A stretch of 64,000 nt of DNA from Nodosilinea nodulosa PCC 7104. Lineage in GTDB: Bacteria > Cyanobacteriota > Cyanobacteriia > Phormidesmidales > Phormidesmidaceae. Shown piece after piece: positions 42,549-51,772 of the stretch. The position numbers were made by a program, and so were the translations under genes. Below the pieces are notes generated by a model. It saw nothing but the letters and a program-made list of their open reading frames with translations. It was not told where the DNA came from and searched no databases. The stretch covers positions 2,571,814 to 2,635,813 of the forward strand of contig NZ_JH976537.1 in assembly GCF_000309385.1 (NCBI RefSeq), written 5' to 3'. The first letter of the stretch is position 1, and each line of letters begins with the position of its first letter.

Positions 42549-43742
42549 TTAATGGGCTAAAGCAACATCCCGTTCCTGCAACCAGTCAGCCTGGTCATTG
42601 TTAAAGGGCGACAGAGCGCGCAGGCGATCGACGATGCCCGGCATGACGCTGAGCACTTCGCGCACGTCGGCTTCGGTGGTGTACCGCGACAGGCTGAAGC
42701 GAATAGAGCCGTGCAGGATGGTGTAGGGCAGGCCCATGGCGGTCAGCACATGGGAGGGGTCCAGCGATCCCGAGGTGCAGGCGGAGCCGGAGGAGGCGCA
42801 GATGCCGTGCTTGTTGAGCATGAACAAAATGGCTTCCCCTTCGATGTATTTGAAGCCGATGTTGACGGTGTTGGGCAGGCGGGTGGTGCCGCCGCCGTTG
42901 ACCGATGTATCGGGGATGGTGGCGAGAATGCCGTACTCCAGCATGTCGCGCAGCTCGGCCTCGCGTTTGACATTGCCTAGGTGGCTCTGGGCCAGTTCGG
43001 CGGCTTTGCCCAGGGCGACAATGCCCGGCACGTTGTGGGTACCGGCCCGGCGACCGCGCTCCTGGTGGCCGCCCAGCAAAAAGGGCCGGAAGCGGAAGCC
43101 CTTGCGCACGTAGAGGGCACCGACTCCCTTGGGGGCGTGGAGCTTGTGGCCCGACAGGGTGAGCAGGTCGATCGCGCTGGTGCTCAGGTCGATGGGTACT
43201 TTACCCACCGCCTGCACCGCGTCGACGTGGAAGCTAGCGCCGTATTCCTTTGCGATCGCCCCCACCTGCTCCACCGGAAAGATCACCCCGGTTTCGTTGT
43301 TGGCGTACATGGTGGTGACCAGGGCGGTGCCGCCCGTCATCGCCGCTTCTAGCTCCATCAGGTCGAGCTGGCCGCGCCCGTCCACCGACAGATAGGTGAC
43401 GCGGTAGCCCTTCTTCTCCAGCAGCTTGCACACGCTGAGAATGGCCGGGTGCTCCACCGCCGTGGTGACGATGTGGCGCTTCTCAGGCTGGGCGGCCAGG
43501 GCGGCCTGAATCGCGGTGTTGTTGCCCTCGCTGCCGCAGCTGTTGAAGATAATTTCGGTGTCTTCAGCACCCAGCAGCGCCGCCACTTGTTCCCGGGCAT
43601 CCTGTATCGCCGCCCCTACCTGGCCGCCAAAGCTGTGCATCGACGAGGGGTTGCCGTATAGCTCGCTCAAGTAGGGCAGCATCGCGTCCAGAACTGCGGG
43701 GTCAATCCGAGTCGTGGCGTTGTTGTCGAGATAAATGACCAT
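42549..43742 (-). CDS. nifS: Cysteine desulfurase NifS
   Basis: 397 aa, aminotransferase class V. PLP Lys in LTLSGHKLHAPKGVG, HVDAVQAVGKVP before it, and the active-site Cys in ICASSGSACTSGSLDPSHVL. Provides sulfur to NifU. Full length; begins MVIYLDNNATTRIDP as expected. Confidence 0.98.
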   Translation of the reverse strand: MVIYLDNNATTRIDPAVLDAMLPYLSELYGNPSSMHSFGGQVGAAIQDAREQVAALLGAEDTEIIFNSCGSEGNNTAIQAALAAQPEKRHIVTTAVEHPAILSVCKLLEKKGYRVTYLSVDGRGQLDLMELEAAMTGGTALVTTMYANNETGVIFPVEQVGAIAKEYGASFHVDAVQAVGKVPIDLSTSAIDLLTLSGHKLHAPKGVGALYVRKGFRFRPFLLGGHQERGRRAGTHNVPGIVALGKAAELAQSHLGNVKREAELRDMLEYGILATIPDTSVNGGGTTRLPNTVNIGFKYIEGEAILFMLNKHGICASSGSACTSGSLDPSHVLTAMGLPYTILHGSIRFSLSRYTTEADVREVLSVMPGIVDRLRALSPFNNDQADWLQERDVALAH

Positions 43743-43769
43743 TGATCGTCTCCGCGTTTGGGGGGAAGG

Positions 43770-43866
43770 GGATGGGGGAGCAGGGGAGTGGGGGAGATGG
43801 GGAGTGGGTGGGTGGGAGGGTGGATAGGTGGGAGGGTGGATGAGGGAGATGGGGGAGGTGGGGGAG
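43770..43866. repeat. GGGTGGGTGGGAGGG repeat spacer
   Basis: Tandem GTGGGAGGGTGGATA-like units upstream of nifS. Confidence 0.75.
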
Positions 43867-43870
43867 AAGC

Positions 43871-43965
43871 TGCAGGGTGGGTTAGGCCAGAGTTAAATTA
43901 GGCGAGTGTCAAGAAAATTAAGTATTGGCCGTAACCCACCGGGGAGCATTTCGCCTACAGGGAAG
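43871..43965. repeat. Interspersed roughly 95-bp repeat, copy B
   Basis: Starts TGCAGGGTGGGTTAGGCC; shares most positions with 30139-30232, including GCCGTAACCCACCGGGGAGC. It lies in the fdxN-nifS spacer. Confidence 0.75.
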
Positions 43966-44001
43966 GGAAGCAGCTTTAGAGTCCAAAATCCAAAACTCTC
44001 C

Positions 44002-44397
44002 CTAGCTCCCCTGCCCGCCGGCGCAAACTTCGGGGTTGTACTGGGCTTGCAGGCTCTTGAGACTTTGGGAGTAAGCATCAAACCACCGCCGCCAGTAGCT
44101 CGACTGAGGGGAAGCCTTGAGCCGCTCTAACAGGCTGGTATAGGTGGCAAACCAGGAATCCCAGTAGTCCGCCGTGGCGTCTGAGTTGGTGGTCAGGGCA
44201 CCGGCGGTCAGCGGCACACAGCCCTCGTTGGTGGGGCACACCGCCCAGCACTGGGGCACGCCATGGGAACCTTTGCACTGGGTGCAGCGGTTCACGGCAA
44301 TCCAAAACGCTGTGCCGTTGGTTTGAATGGCTCCGGTGGGGCAGGCCGAGAGGCAGCGCTGACAACTAATACAGTTACGGGTGATGGTGTAAGACAT
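44002..44397 (-). CDS. fdxN: 4Fe-4S ferredoxin FdxN
   Basis: 131 aa. Two cluster motifs: CISCQRCLSACPTGAI and CTQCKGSHGVPQCWAVCPT. An extended helical C-terminus (YWDSWFATYTSLLERLK, YWRRWFDAYSQSLKSL) is longer than simple ferredoxins and typical of the cyanobacterial nifB-fdxN-nifS context. Likely electron donor to NifB. It follows nifB by 111 bp. Confidence 0.93.
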   Translation of the reverse strand: MSYTITRNCISCQRCLSACPTGAIQTNGTAFWIAVNRCTQCKGSHGVPQCWAVCPTNEGCVPLTAGALTTNSDATADYWDSWFATYTSLLERLKASPQSSYWRRWFDAYSQSLKSLQAQYNPEVCAGGQGS

Positions 44398-44508
44398 AGC
44401 CGGGTTCCTCGTTATTAGGGTGTCCAGGCAGGGGAGCAGCGGAGCGATGGAGCAGGGGGGTAGAACAGCTTCATAGGAAATTAGAAAGTGCCCTAGCCCC
44501 TCCGTGCC

Positions 44509-45987
44509 CTAAGCCGTCAACACATGCTCGTCGTAGAAATGGCGGGCCACGGTCTCGATCACGTCGTAGGCTTCTACCACCGTCAGGCCTGCTTTTTGCA
44601 GTTCCTTTTGGGGGCAGGGGCCAACTTTCGCCGCCAGAATGGCTCTGCAATCGGCGATGGTGCGAATGATGCCCTCCAGCGCCGCCTCTTCGCCGTAGCC
44701 GCCCTGGCAGTAGTCGGCGACCTTGCGGTGGCCAATGAACTTGGCTTCCGTGGCATCCACTTCGTAAATCATGAATTCCTTGGCGTGACCGAAGTGCTGG
44801 TTCACCAGCCCGCCGCCCTTGGTAGCCACCGCAACGAGCACCTTGGGAGAATCTGGAACAGCATGGATGCCGGAAACAGCGGCCTGTTTCTTCTCCGCCA
44901 CCGCAGCCCGAGTCTGCTCAATGCTGAGATGAACGGCCTGGCGGGTTTCCAGGCTGTAGTCCGCCGACATTTCCATGAACTTCTCTTTGGTGAATTCCTG
45001 GCTGCGGTCTTCGCCTAAGAGGCCCACGGCGTCAGCGCGGCACTGGCGGCAGTGGCGCATCAGCTTCATATTGCCGGAGCACTTGTCTTGAACAGCTTTC
45101 AGCTCCCTGGGGTTGGGGCCGCGCTGGCCGTTCAAGCCAAAGTAGGTGCCGTGCTCCGGGGCCGAGATCAGGGGCATGATGTTGTGCAGAAACGCCCCCC
45201 GCTCTCGGATTGCAGCGTTCACTTCCGGCATGTGCTCATCGTTGACGCCGGGAATGAGAACCGAATTGACTTTGCAGAGAATGTCGGCTTCTTGCAGGGC
45301 CTGCAAGCCTTCCATCTGCCGCTCGTGAAGAATTTTGACCCCTTCAATGCCCCGGTAGCGCTTGCGGCGGTAGTGCACCCAGGGGTAGATTTTTTCGCCA
45401 ATTTTAGGGTCCACCATATTGAGGGTGATGGTGACGTGATCGACGTTGAGGGCTTTGATGCGATCGACATAATCGGGCAGCATCAGCCCGTTGGTCGACA
45501 GGCAGAGTTTGATATCGGGGGCCTGCTCGGCAATTAGCTCAAAGGTGCGGAAGGTTTTCTCGGGGTTGGCCAGGGGGTCACCGGGGCCAGCAATGCCCAG
45601 CACCGTCATTTGGGGAATTTTGCCCGCTACAACAAGGACTTTGTGGGCGGCTTCCTCGGGGGTGAGCAGTTCGCTGACCACGCCGGGACGGCTTTCGTTG
45701 GCGCAGTCGTACTTGCGGTTGCAGTAGTTGCACTGGATGTTGCATGCGGGGGCTACGGCAACGTGCATGCGGGCGTAGTGGTGGTGGGCCTCTTCGCTGT
45801 AGCAGGGGTGCTTTTCGATGCGGGCCTGCATGGCTTCGCTGAGTCCCGTAGCCGCATCGTTTTTGGTGCTACAGCCACAGTCACCGCCAGACTTTTTCAC
45901 CTTAACTTGGGTTTTGGTCAGGGTAATGTCCAGCTCGGGCGTCGCAGCAGGCGCGGAAGCAAGGGCAGTGAATGGCGGTGGCGTCAT
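44509..45987 (-). CDS. nifB: FeMo-cofactor biosynthesis radical SAM protein NifB
   Basis: 492 aa. Radical-SAM motif [21 protein letters not shown] near residue 90, preceded by [13 protein letters not shown]. The C-terminal NifX-like domain (from about 375; [21 protein letters not shown]) binds the product. It makes NifB-co from 4Fe-4S clusters and SAM. First gene of the long minus-strand nif series, divergent from nifP over a 1.4-kb spacer. Confidence 0.97.
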   Translation of the reverse strand: MTPPPFTALASAPAATPELDITLTKTQVKVKKSGGDCGCSTKNDAATGLSEAMQARIEKHPCYSEEAHHHYARMHVAVAPACNIQCNYCNRKYDCANESRPGVVSELLTPEEAAHKVLVVAGKIPQMTVLGIAGPGDPLANPEKTFRTFELIAEQAPDIKLCLSTNGLMLPDYVDRIKALNVDHVTITLNMVDPKIGEKIYPWVHYRRKRYRGIEGVKILHERQMEGLQALQEADILCKVNSVLIPGVNDEHMPEVNAAIRERGAFLHNIMPLISAPEHGTYFGLNGQRGPNPRELKAVQDKCSGNMKLMRHCRQCRADAVGLLGEDRSQEFTKEKFMEMSADYSLETRQAVHLSIEQTRAAVAEKKQAAVSGIHAVPDSPKVLVAVATKGGGLVNQHFGHAKEFMIYEVDATEAKFIGHRKVADYCQGGYGEEAALEGIIRTIADCRAILAAKVGPCPQKELQKAGLTVVEAYDVIETVARHFYDEHVLTA

Positions 45988-46641
45988 GGGTTTGGGGGGG
46001 TAAAGGGCAAAGCTTCAAGCAGCGGGGGAAGGGTTAAGCAACTGGACAAACCAACTCAGACCATTTGAAGAAGAACTGAATTTTGCCTTGGGATTTATTC
46101 ACCACACCTGCCCAAATTAGAAAGAGCGGCGCTGCATTGTCTGCATCAAACCTGTAAGCCCAGGTGGAGGGGTTCTAAGTCTGCCTACTGGGCAGAAGAA
46201 CTGATTTTTTGATGACTGCAACGCAACGCCGAAGGGTTTGGAGAGTGTGGTTAAACAATCCGATAAACCGAACCGTGGCAAGCTCCAGCGCAATTTTTAG
46301 GTATACAGGTGGGGAATGCGTCCGTTGCTCTTCGGAAGAATATAGGGACGATCCAATCAGCAGATAGGCCTGAAATCGCTCTGGAGCTGAGCAGGCTGCG
46401 ATCGAAAAGACAAATCATCGCTGGTTTAATCTCTGCCCGACCCAAAGGTGTAGTCTTTCCTGTTGGAAATACATTTTGGAAGCTGGGCTTGAGATCGGTT
46501 TGCTCTAGCTGAGCCAAAGCTGATGACGTGCTTTCCGAACAACCTCAAAGATTCGGCGCTCGGCGTTGAAAGAGTTATAGCAACCCTTCTCAAAAAGCCT
46601 GGAGTCGGTGCGGAGATAGGGTTTATTGAATGATTAGCGGT

Positions 46642-47333
46642 GTACTCAAAGGCCAAAACCCTTGAAAACCAAGACTCTATTTTTTTTTACAGGATAGGGG
46701 GGCTAGCCTTTTCAAGGCCAGCGGCTGGTATTTACTCACCCCTGCCCGGTGCTTCTGGCTTTACCCTAATGACTTACCAGGCAAAGCATTGGTGCTTTTG
46801 AAACAGCGTTTTGAGTACAATTTCTTGAGTACTCAAATTAGGCCACTTTGATAATTTTGATACAAAAGAGAATAGGTCATTTAGGGCTTAAAAAAATATT
46901 CTGTATCGGATTTTTCACTTTTATTTTTCAAAGGTTGCAAACGCTACGGTTTTTTGTTAAGTATTGCAAATAGATAGGATTGGGGGTGAAATGGTGCTGA
47001 TTTTAGAGTCGCCAGGTCGTTGCTTTGCCCAATTTTGCCTTTGTTAAGGATTGCTGAATCAAACAGGGTTTGTTTTGCAAAATCGGCTACACTTTCTTTG
47101 TGAGAGTATGGATCTGAGGCTAAACCTCCTGGGGCCTGAGTACAGGCAGCTCTGTTTTCTCAGGATCGGCAAAATGGCCTCATGTGCTGCGCTGACAGGG
47201 CTTTTCCCTGAGTACATATTGCTCGTACCCAGGGGCCGAAATGACTGTACCTATGCCGCAAAATACCTGTACCCCATCCCTAAAGTATTTTTTAACCCTT
47301 GAAAACTCGTCATTTTAAGGGTTGAGTACAGGG
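46642..47333. promoter_or_regulatory. Cluster of six TGAGTAC motifs
   Basis: Sites near 46642 (reverse strand), 46812, 46826 (a TTGAGTACTCAA palindrome), 47138, 47208 and 47322. The surrounding consensus is roughly YYTGAGTACA. A random 7-mer would be expected about 0.1 times in this length counting both strands. Candidate activator sites for nifB and nifP; the factor is unknown. Confidence 0.45.
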
Positions 47334-47352
47334 CTAATAGTTCTAGTAATTC

Positions 47353-47386
47353 GGATTTGAACTCGGCGATCGCCTGGTTCAAATCC
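47353..47386. promoter_or_regulatory. Inverted repeat upstream of nifP
   Basis: Perfect 10-bp arms GGATTTGAAC and GTTCAAATCC around 14 bp that include GCGATCGC, ending 39 bp before the nifP start. Its position suits an operator or a 5'-leader hairpin. Confidence 0.5.
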
Positions 47387-47425
47387 CTATTGCTATAAGC
47401 AGGGAAACGCAGCCCCCACGGTGCC

Positions 47426-48157
47426 ATGTCCCTATCCCTGCTTAGGTTTTCTGTTCAACGCTGGCTGCCCTCCTTTGAGGTTCTGGGCCAGCGGCTGCCG
47501 CTGATTGAAGATTTTGCCATTATCTTTAAGCGCGATCCGGCGGCCCGCAACTGGCTAGAGGTGCTGTGCTGCTATCCGGGTTTACACGCGATCGCCGCCC
47601 ACCGCCTGGCCCACTGGCTCCACAACCGCGATGTAGCCTTCTTGCCCCGGTTTATCTCGCACCTGTCACGGCTGTTTACCGGCATTGAAATTCACCCCGG
47701 CGCCCGCCTGGGCAAGGGTGTCTTCATTGACCACGGCATGGGGGTGGTGATTGGAGAAACCGCCATCGTCGGCGATTACACTCTGGTTTACCAGGGGGTA
47801 ACCCTGGGCGGCACCGGCAAAGAAACCGGCAAGCGCCACCCCACCGTAGGCAGTCGGGTGGTCATTGGCACCGGCGCAAAAATCCTCGGCAACATCCAGG
47901 TTGGTGACTTTGCCCGCATCGGTGCAGGCTCGGTTGTATTGAAGGATGTACCGGCCAATTGCACCGCCGTCGGCATTCCCAGCCGCAATGTGTGCCGCTG
48001 CAATACCACATTGGCCCCTCTGGACCACAATCAGCTGCCCGATGCCGATGCCCAATCCCTGCGCCTGGTGATAGATCGCATTGAAGCCCTGGAAGCGCAA
48101 GTTAAAGCCCTATCTCGCCCATCCCCTGCATGCCTGGAGCGTTCTTCCCATGCATAA
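47426..48157 (+). CDS. nifP: Serine O-acetyltransferase (NifP)
   Basis: 243 aa. CysE-type: N-terminal helical part ([20 protein letters not shown]), then a left-handed beta helix of hexapeptides ([38 protein letters not shown]). Makes O-acetylserine for cysteine, so boosts sulfur for nitrogenase clusters. Divergent from nifB and upstream of nifV, hence NifP rather than a housekeeping CysE. Confidence 0.93.
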   Translation: MSLSLLRFSVQRWLPSFEVLGQRLPLIEDFAIIFKRDPAARNWLEVLCCYPGLHAIAAHRLAHWLHNRDVAFLPRFISHLSRLFTGIEIHPGARLGKGVFIDHGMGVVIGETAIVGDYTLVYQGVTLGGTGKETGKRHPTVGSRVVIGTGAKILGNIQVGDFARIGAGSVVLKDVPANCTAVGIPSRNVCRCNTTLAPLDHNQLPDADAQSLRLVIDRIEALEAQVKALSRPSPACLERSSHA

Positions 48158-48356
48158 GTCTGCCTCTGTCTCTCCACCCTGGGAGCGCCTTGTCTCCGCA
48201 CCGCACGAGGGTCGAAGCCCTGCCCTGTGGGGCGATCGCCCGTCAACCTGGCAGCACACTTGAAAAGCCAAAAATTCCCTGTATCGGCCCCACGGGAAGC
48301 CCCCCGCGAGTCGATATCAACTCCGCTTTTGTCTCTTTCTTTAAGGAACTACCCCC

Positions 48357-48521
48357 ATGCTTTCTACCTTGACCATCGTTGGCTTCATCTTTTCTCTGGC
48401 CTGGGTACAGCAAATTTTCTTGAATCGAATTATTGCCTCCGATCAGGCCTATCTCAAAGAACTGGCGGCCAAGCAGCACGAAGCAAGAATCCAGGCTCTC
48501 CTCCACCGCTCCCCTTCCTAG
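48357..48521 (+). CDS. Small single-helix membrane protein between nifP and nifV
   Basis: 54 aa, read directly from ATG 48357 to the TAG at 48519-48521. AAGGA lies 9 bp upstream. Residues 3-22 (STLTIVGFIFSLAWVQQIFL) form one membrane helix; the remainder is a charged amphipathic helix (YLKELAAKQHEARIQAL). Coding is supported by the ribosome binding site, codon-like composition and the spacing between two nif genes. Family not recognised; a membrane-tethered accessory role is speculative. Confidence 0.6.
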   Translation: MLSTLTIVGFIFSLAWVQQIFLNRIIASDQAYLKELAAKQHEARIQALLHRSPS

Positions 48522-48524
48522 CCA

Positions 48525-48606
48525 TCTCCTCCACGCCCCCACGCCTCCACGCCCCCACGCCCCCTCTCCCCCTCTCCCCCTCTCCCCCACGCCCCCCACC
48601 CCCCCA
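48525..48606. repeat. CCACGCCCCCACGCC repeat spacer
   Basis: Tandem CCACGCCCCC and CCCTCTCCC units immediately before nifV; they add spurious in-frame codons to the nifV frame. Confidence 0.8.
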
Positions 48607-48615
48607 AAATCCGCC

Positions 48616-49755
48616 ATGACACCCCCACCCTCGATCTACATCAACGACACCACCCTGCGCGACGGCGAACAGGCGGCCGGTGTGGCCTTTGGACTAGACG
48701 AAAAAGTTGCGATCGCTAAGTTTCTCGACGCCATTGGTGTGCAAGAACTTGAGGTTGGCATTCCCGCCATGGGGCAAGATGAAGCCAGAGCCATTCGCGC
48801 GATCGCTGACCTCGGCCTCAACGCCCATCTGCTGGGCTGGAACCGCGCCGTCCTAGCCGATATTCAGGCCTCCATCCACTGCGGTCTGAAGCGCGTCCAC
48901 ATTTCCATTCCCGTATCCGACATGCAGATCCAGGTGAAATTTCAGGGTCGCTGGGCCAAAATGCTGGAGCACCTGCGAGATGCGATCAACTTTGCCCGCG
49001 ACCACGGCTTGGAGGTCAGCGTCGGGGGCGAAGACAGCTCCCGTGCCGACGAAACCTTTCTCATCGATGCCGCCCAGTTTGCCCAGGAATGGGGAGCCTT
49101 TCGGTTTCGCTTCTGCGACACCGTAGGCATCCTCGACCCCTTCACTACCTTTGAAAAAGTGCAAAGACTGGTCAATTCCCTCCAAATTCCCGTCGAAATG
49201 CACACCCACAACGACCTGGGCCTGGCTACCGCCAACGCTCTGGCTGGCATTCGCGCTGGCGCCGCCTCCGTCAACACCACGGTCAACGGGCTGGGAGAGC
49301 GGGCCGGAAACGCGGCGCTGGAGGAAGTCGTCATGACCCTGAAGCAGATCTACGGCATCAAAACCGGCGTGCAGACCCAGCACTTTCTAGAACTGTCTCG
49401 CTTTGTCGCCAAGGCCGTAAACTGCCCGGTGCCCCCCTGGAAAGCCATCGTCGGCGAAAATACCTTCGCCCACGAATCGGGCATTCACGCCCACGGCATT
49501 CTGCAAAATCCCAGCACCTACGAACCCTTTGACCCCAAAGAAGTCGGCAGTCAGCGCCGCCTGGTCGTCGGTAAGCACTCTGGGCGGAGCCTGCTCAACA
49601 CAGTTCTCCAGAACTACGGCATCCAGCTCGACGCCGATCGCAGTCAATCGCTCTTGAATGCCGTGCGCGATCGCTCCACCCAGCTCAAGCGCAGCCTTAC
49701 CCCCGACGAACTGCTGACCCTCACCGCCGACGCAGCGATCGCCATGCAATGTTGA
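48616..49755 (+). CDS. nifV: Homocitrate synthase NifV
   Basis: 379 aa from ATG 48616. Alpha-isopropylmalate/homocitrate synthase barrel: INDTTLRDGEQAAGVAF at the start, the metal site EMHTHNDLGLATAN, and GLGERAGNAALEEV. Makes homocitrate, the organic ligand of FeMo-co. Start chosen after the C-rich repeat; the frame is open further upstream only through that repeat. Confidence 0.95.
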   Translation: MTPPPSIYINDTTLRDGEQAAGVAFGLDEKVAIAKFLDAIGVQELEVGIPAMGQDEARAIRAIADLGLNAHLLGWNRAVLADIQASIHCGLKRVHISIPVSDMQIQVKFQGRWAKMLEHLRDAINFARDHGLEVSVGGEDSSRADETFLIDAAQFAQEWGAFRFRFCDTVGILDPFTTFEKVQRLVNSLQIPVEMHTHNDLGLATANALAGIRAGAASVNTTVNGLGERAGNAALEEVVMTLKQIYGIKTGVQTQHFLELSRFVAKAVNCPVPPWKAIVGENTFAHESGIHAHGILQNPSTYEPFDPKEVGSQRRLVVGKHSGRSLLNTVLQNYGIQLDADRSQSLLNAVRDRSTQLKRSLTPDELLTLTADAAIAMQC

Positions 49756-49786
49756 GAAGTGGGTACAGCTTCTCCAATACCGCGCA

Positions 49787-49865
49787 ACGCCCTCCAACAG
49801 GTTTACCGCCCATCCCTAAATTTTCAACCCCCAACCCAATAAACCTACAACCTAACCCACCCTTT
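49787..49865. repeat. Interspersed repeat, tandem copy C1
   Basis: CGCCCTCCAACAGGTTTACC to CCTACAACCTAACCCACC. Directly followed by a second copy at 49878-49953. Related in inverse to copies A and B (30139, 43871). Confidence 0.6.
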
Positions 49866-49877
49866 AACTCTCCCCCA

Positions 49878-49953
49878 CGCCCTCCGGCGGGTTACGGCCC
49901 ATCCCCAACTTTTCCAGCCCGTAGCCCAAGGAACCTACGGCCTAACCCACCCT
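49878..49953. repeat. Interspersed repeat, tandem copy C2
   Basis: CGCCCTCCGGCGGGTTACGG to CCTACGGCCTAACCCACC; about three-quarters identical to copy C1. Confidence 0.6.
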
Positions 49954-49984
49954 TGTATGTAAGGTTTGGCCCAAAATAGACCTA

Positions 49985-50176
49985 GGAGTGACTCTGGACG
50001 CACCCTAAAGCCCTTTGGAGCTTGCTATGTAGAACAAGAGCCTCCCCCTTTCATTGACCTAGATTGCCGCCAGCAGACTGGACAGTATATTAGGGAGTCC
50101 TGAGATTCCCAAGCTGGATAACAAGGATAGCGCTGAGAGCGATCTGCCCCCTTGCCGTCATCAGGAGTATCGAACC
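49985..50176 (+). ncRNA. Candidate IS110 bridge RNA region
   Basis: The non-coding stretch upstream of the transposase. In IS110-group elements the 5' non-coding end encodes a structured bridge RNA that pairs with target and donor DNA. Local complementarity (GGAGTCC with short neighbours, the AGCGCTGAGAGCG segment) suggests folding, but I did not derive a structure. Position-based inference. Confidence 0.3.
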
Positions 50177-51175
50177 ATGACTCAAAACCTGATTCCCGTT
50201 GGCATTGATGTGAGCAAAGCCACCTTACATGTGGCGATTCTATTTCCAGAGCGTGCCAAACCCCAGTATCAGACCTTTGATAACACCGAAGTGGGTTATG
50301 CCGCCTTGCAGGCGTGGTTAATCGAGGCCGGGGTGAAGACGGCCCATGTATGCCTAGAGGCGACCAGTATATATGGCCATGGTGTAGCGACAGCGCTCCA
50401 CCAGCAGGGCTACCGGGTCAGCATTGTCAACCCGGTGCGGATTCACGGCTACGCCAAAAGCCAACTCAAGCGCACCAAAGCTGATCGCCCTGATGCTACG
50501 CTGATTGCCCAGTTCTGCCGTGACCTCAAGCCCAGTGCCTGGCAACCGTCATCAGCGGACATCCAAACGCTACAAGAGTACACCCGCCGTCTCGATGCCC
50601 TCACCCACATGCTGACCCAGGAGAAGAACCGCTTGGCCATCAGTTCCGACGCGCTAAAGTCTGATATTCAAGCCCACATCACCTTCCTCGAAGCCCAGGT
50701 CAAGGCGTTAAAAAAGCAGCTGCGCAGTCATATCCAGAGCCATGAGCACTTGCAGGCCCAGGCGGACTTGCTGGTCTCCATCGTGGGCATCGGCCCCGAT
50801 ACCGCCGCCCGGCTGCTGGCTGAAATCGGCGATATTCATGCCTTTACCTCCGCTCGTCAGCTCGCTGCCTATGCGGGGTTAACGCCCCAAGAACATACCT
50901 CTGGCACATCAGTGCAGGGCAAAACCCGACTCTGCAAGATTGGCAATGCCCGCATGCGAAAAGCGCTGTATTTCCCGGCCATCGCCTTCCTGCGCCATGC
51001 CCGAGAACTTCACCCTTGGTGTGAGCGCCTAACGGCGGCGGGCAAAACCAAAATGGCGATTATCGGCGCTGCTATGCACAAGCTCATTCGTATCGTCTAC
51101 GGCGTGTTGTCCTCAGGTCAACTCTACGATCCTGAAAAGCTGAAACCCCAAAAATCGGCCTTGGCTGTCCCTTGA
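50177..51175 (+). CDS. IS110 family transposase
   Basis: 332 aa. N-terminal DEDD RuvC-like domain (PVGIDVSKATLHVAIL with the first Asp; CLEATSIYGHGV; KADRPDATLIA with later acids), then a C-terminal Transposase_20 domain (LVSIVGIGPDTAARLLAEIG, AYAGLTPQEHTSGTS, GNARMRKALYFPA) holding the Ser recombinase residue. Intact, so probably active. It interrupts the nifV-nifT linkage. Confidence 0.97.
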   Translation: MTQNLIPVGIDVSKATLHVAILFPERAKPQYQTFDNTEVGYAALQAWLIEAGVKTAHVCLEATSIYGHGVATALHQQGYRVSIVNPVRIHGYAKSQLKRTKADRPDATLIAQFCRDLKPSAWQPSSADIQTLQEYTRRLDALTHMLTQEKNRLAISSDALKSDIQAHITFLEAQVKALKKQLRSHIQSHEHLQAQADLLVSIVGIGPDTAARLLAEIGDIHAFTSARQLAAYAGLTPQEHTSGTSVQGKTRLCKIGNARMRKALYFPAIAFLRHARELHPWCERLTAAGKTKMAIIGAAMHKLIRIVYGVLSSGQLYDPEKLKPQKSALAVP

Positions 51176-51204
51176 CGATCTCGGGCCAACACAGTATCTA
51201 CAGC

Positions 51205-51290
51205 TCTCCCCATCTCCCCCATCTCCCCATCCGCCCCCCCACGCCCCACGCCCCACGCCCCCACGCCCCCACGCCCCACACCCCCATCCC
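51205..51290. repeat. CCATCTCCCC/CCACGCCCC repeat spacer
   Basis: C-rich tandem repeats between the IS110 element and nifT. Confidence 0.8.
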
Positions 51291-51304
51291 CCAAGGAACC
51301 ACCC

Positions 51305-51508
51305 ATGAAAGTCATGCTCCACAGCGGCGAAAACGGCACCCTGATGGTTTACGTTCCCAAAAAAGACCTGGAAGAACATGTGGTCAGCCAAAACCGTGAC
51401 GGCGACACCACCTTTGTCACCCTCGAAAACGGCTGGGAACTGTCCATTGACGGACTTGCCGAACCGCTGAAACTGCCCCAGACCGTCAACGCCAAACGGT
51501 TGAATTGA
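51305..51508 (+). CDS. nifT: NifT/FixU protein
   Basis: 67 aa. MKVMLHSGENGTLMVYVPKKDLEE and ENGWELSIDGL are the NifT signature. Small protein of the nif regulon with unproven function. AAGGAA lies 6 bp upstream of the ATG. It is cut off from nifV by the IS110 element, so its expression may depend on a local or IS-borne promoter. Confidence 0.93.
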   Translation: MKVMLHSGENGTLMVYVPKKDLEEHVVSQNRDGDTTFVTLENGWELSIDGLAEPLKLPQTVNAKRLN

Positions 51509-51600
51509 GCCCCAACAAAAACGCCATTCAGCCTTCAAAATCCCCTACCCCGCCGGAGCAAAATGCCCTCCTGCGGCCCACAACCAAAACCCAGCCAGCC

Positions 51601-51752
51601 GAACACCCCCCCCACCTCCCCCATCTCCCCCATCTCCCCCACCTCCCCACGCATCCACGCATCCACGCATCCACGCTCCACGCCCCATCTCCCCCATGCC
51701 CCCACGCATCCACGCCCTACGCCCCCTCACCCCCACCCCCACCATGCCAAAC
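51601..51752. repeat. CCCACCTCCCCCATCTCC / ACGCATCC repeat spacer
   Basis: About 150 bp of CCCATCTCC units followed by ACGCATCC units between nifT and the next gene. Confidence 0.8.
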
Positions 51753-51772
51753 CCCACCCCCTCCCCCCCTGC

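Larger units (their letters stand above)
45988..47425. promoter_or_regulatory. nifB-nifP divergent regulatory spacer
   Basis: 1.4 kb with no convincing gene. Features seen: an inverted repeat TCTGCC-N5-GGCAGA at 46180-46196; six TGAGTAC motifs (46642-47328); a 10-bp inverted repeat near nifP; and AT-rich DNA at 46850-46980. In related Leptolyngbya strains, as I recall, the nifB and nifP promoters are CnfR-activated, so this spacer is the probable control hub. Two short ORFs here (near 46.4 and 47.1 kb) look like chance. Confidence 0.55.
49960..51200 (+). mobile_element. IS110-family insertion sequence
   Basis: An IS110 transposase gene with about 200 bp of upstream and little downstream non-coding DNA, sitting between nifV and nifT. 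IS110 elements lack obvious terminal inverted repeats, so the ends are approximate: the left end lies somewhere after the interspersed repeat (past 49953) and the right end before the C-rich repeat at about 51205. Confidence 0.65.

Noticed and set aside
46251..46517. Overlapping 67- and 88-codon frames in the nifB-nifP spacer
   Set aside because: No ribosome binding sites, no recognisable motif, both strands open over the same stretch; more likely chance or a decayed repeat.
47051..47302. 83-codon plus-strand frame upstream of nifP
   Set aside because: It contains two of the TGAGTAC motifs, and its composition is unlike neighbouring genes; treated as regulatory DNA.
47353..47392. tRNA fragment suggested by GGTTCAAATCC
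   Set aside because: The T-loop-like string is one arm of a perfect inverted repeat; no acceptor, D or anticodon arms could be paired around it.
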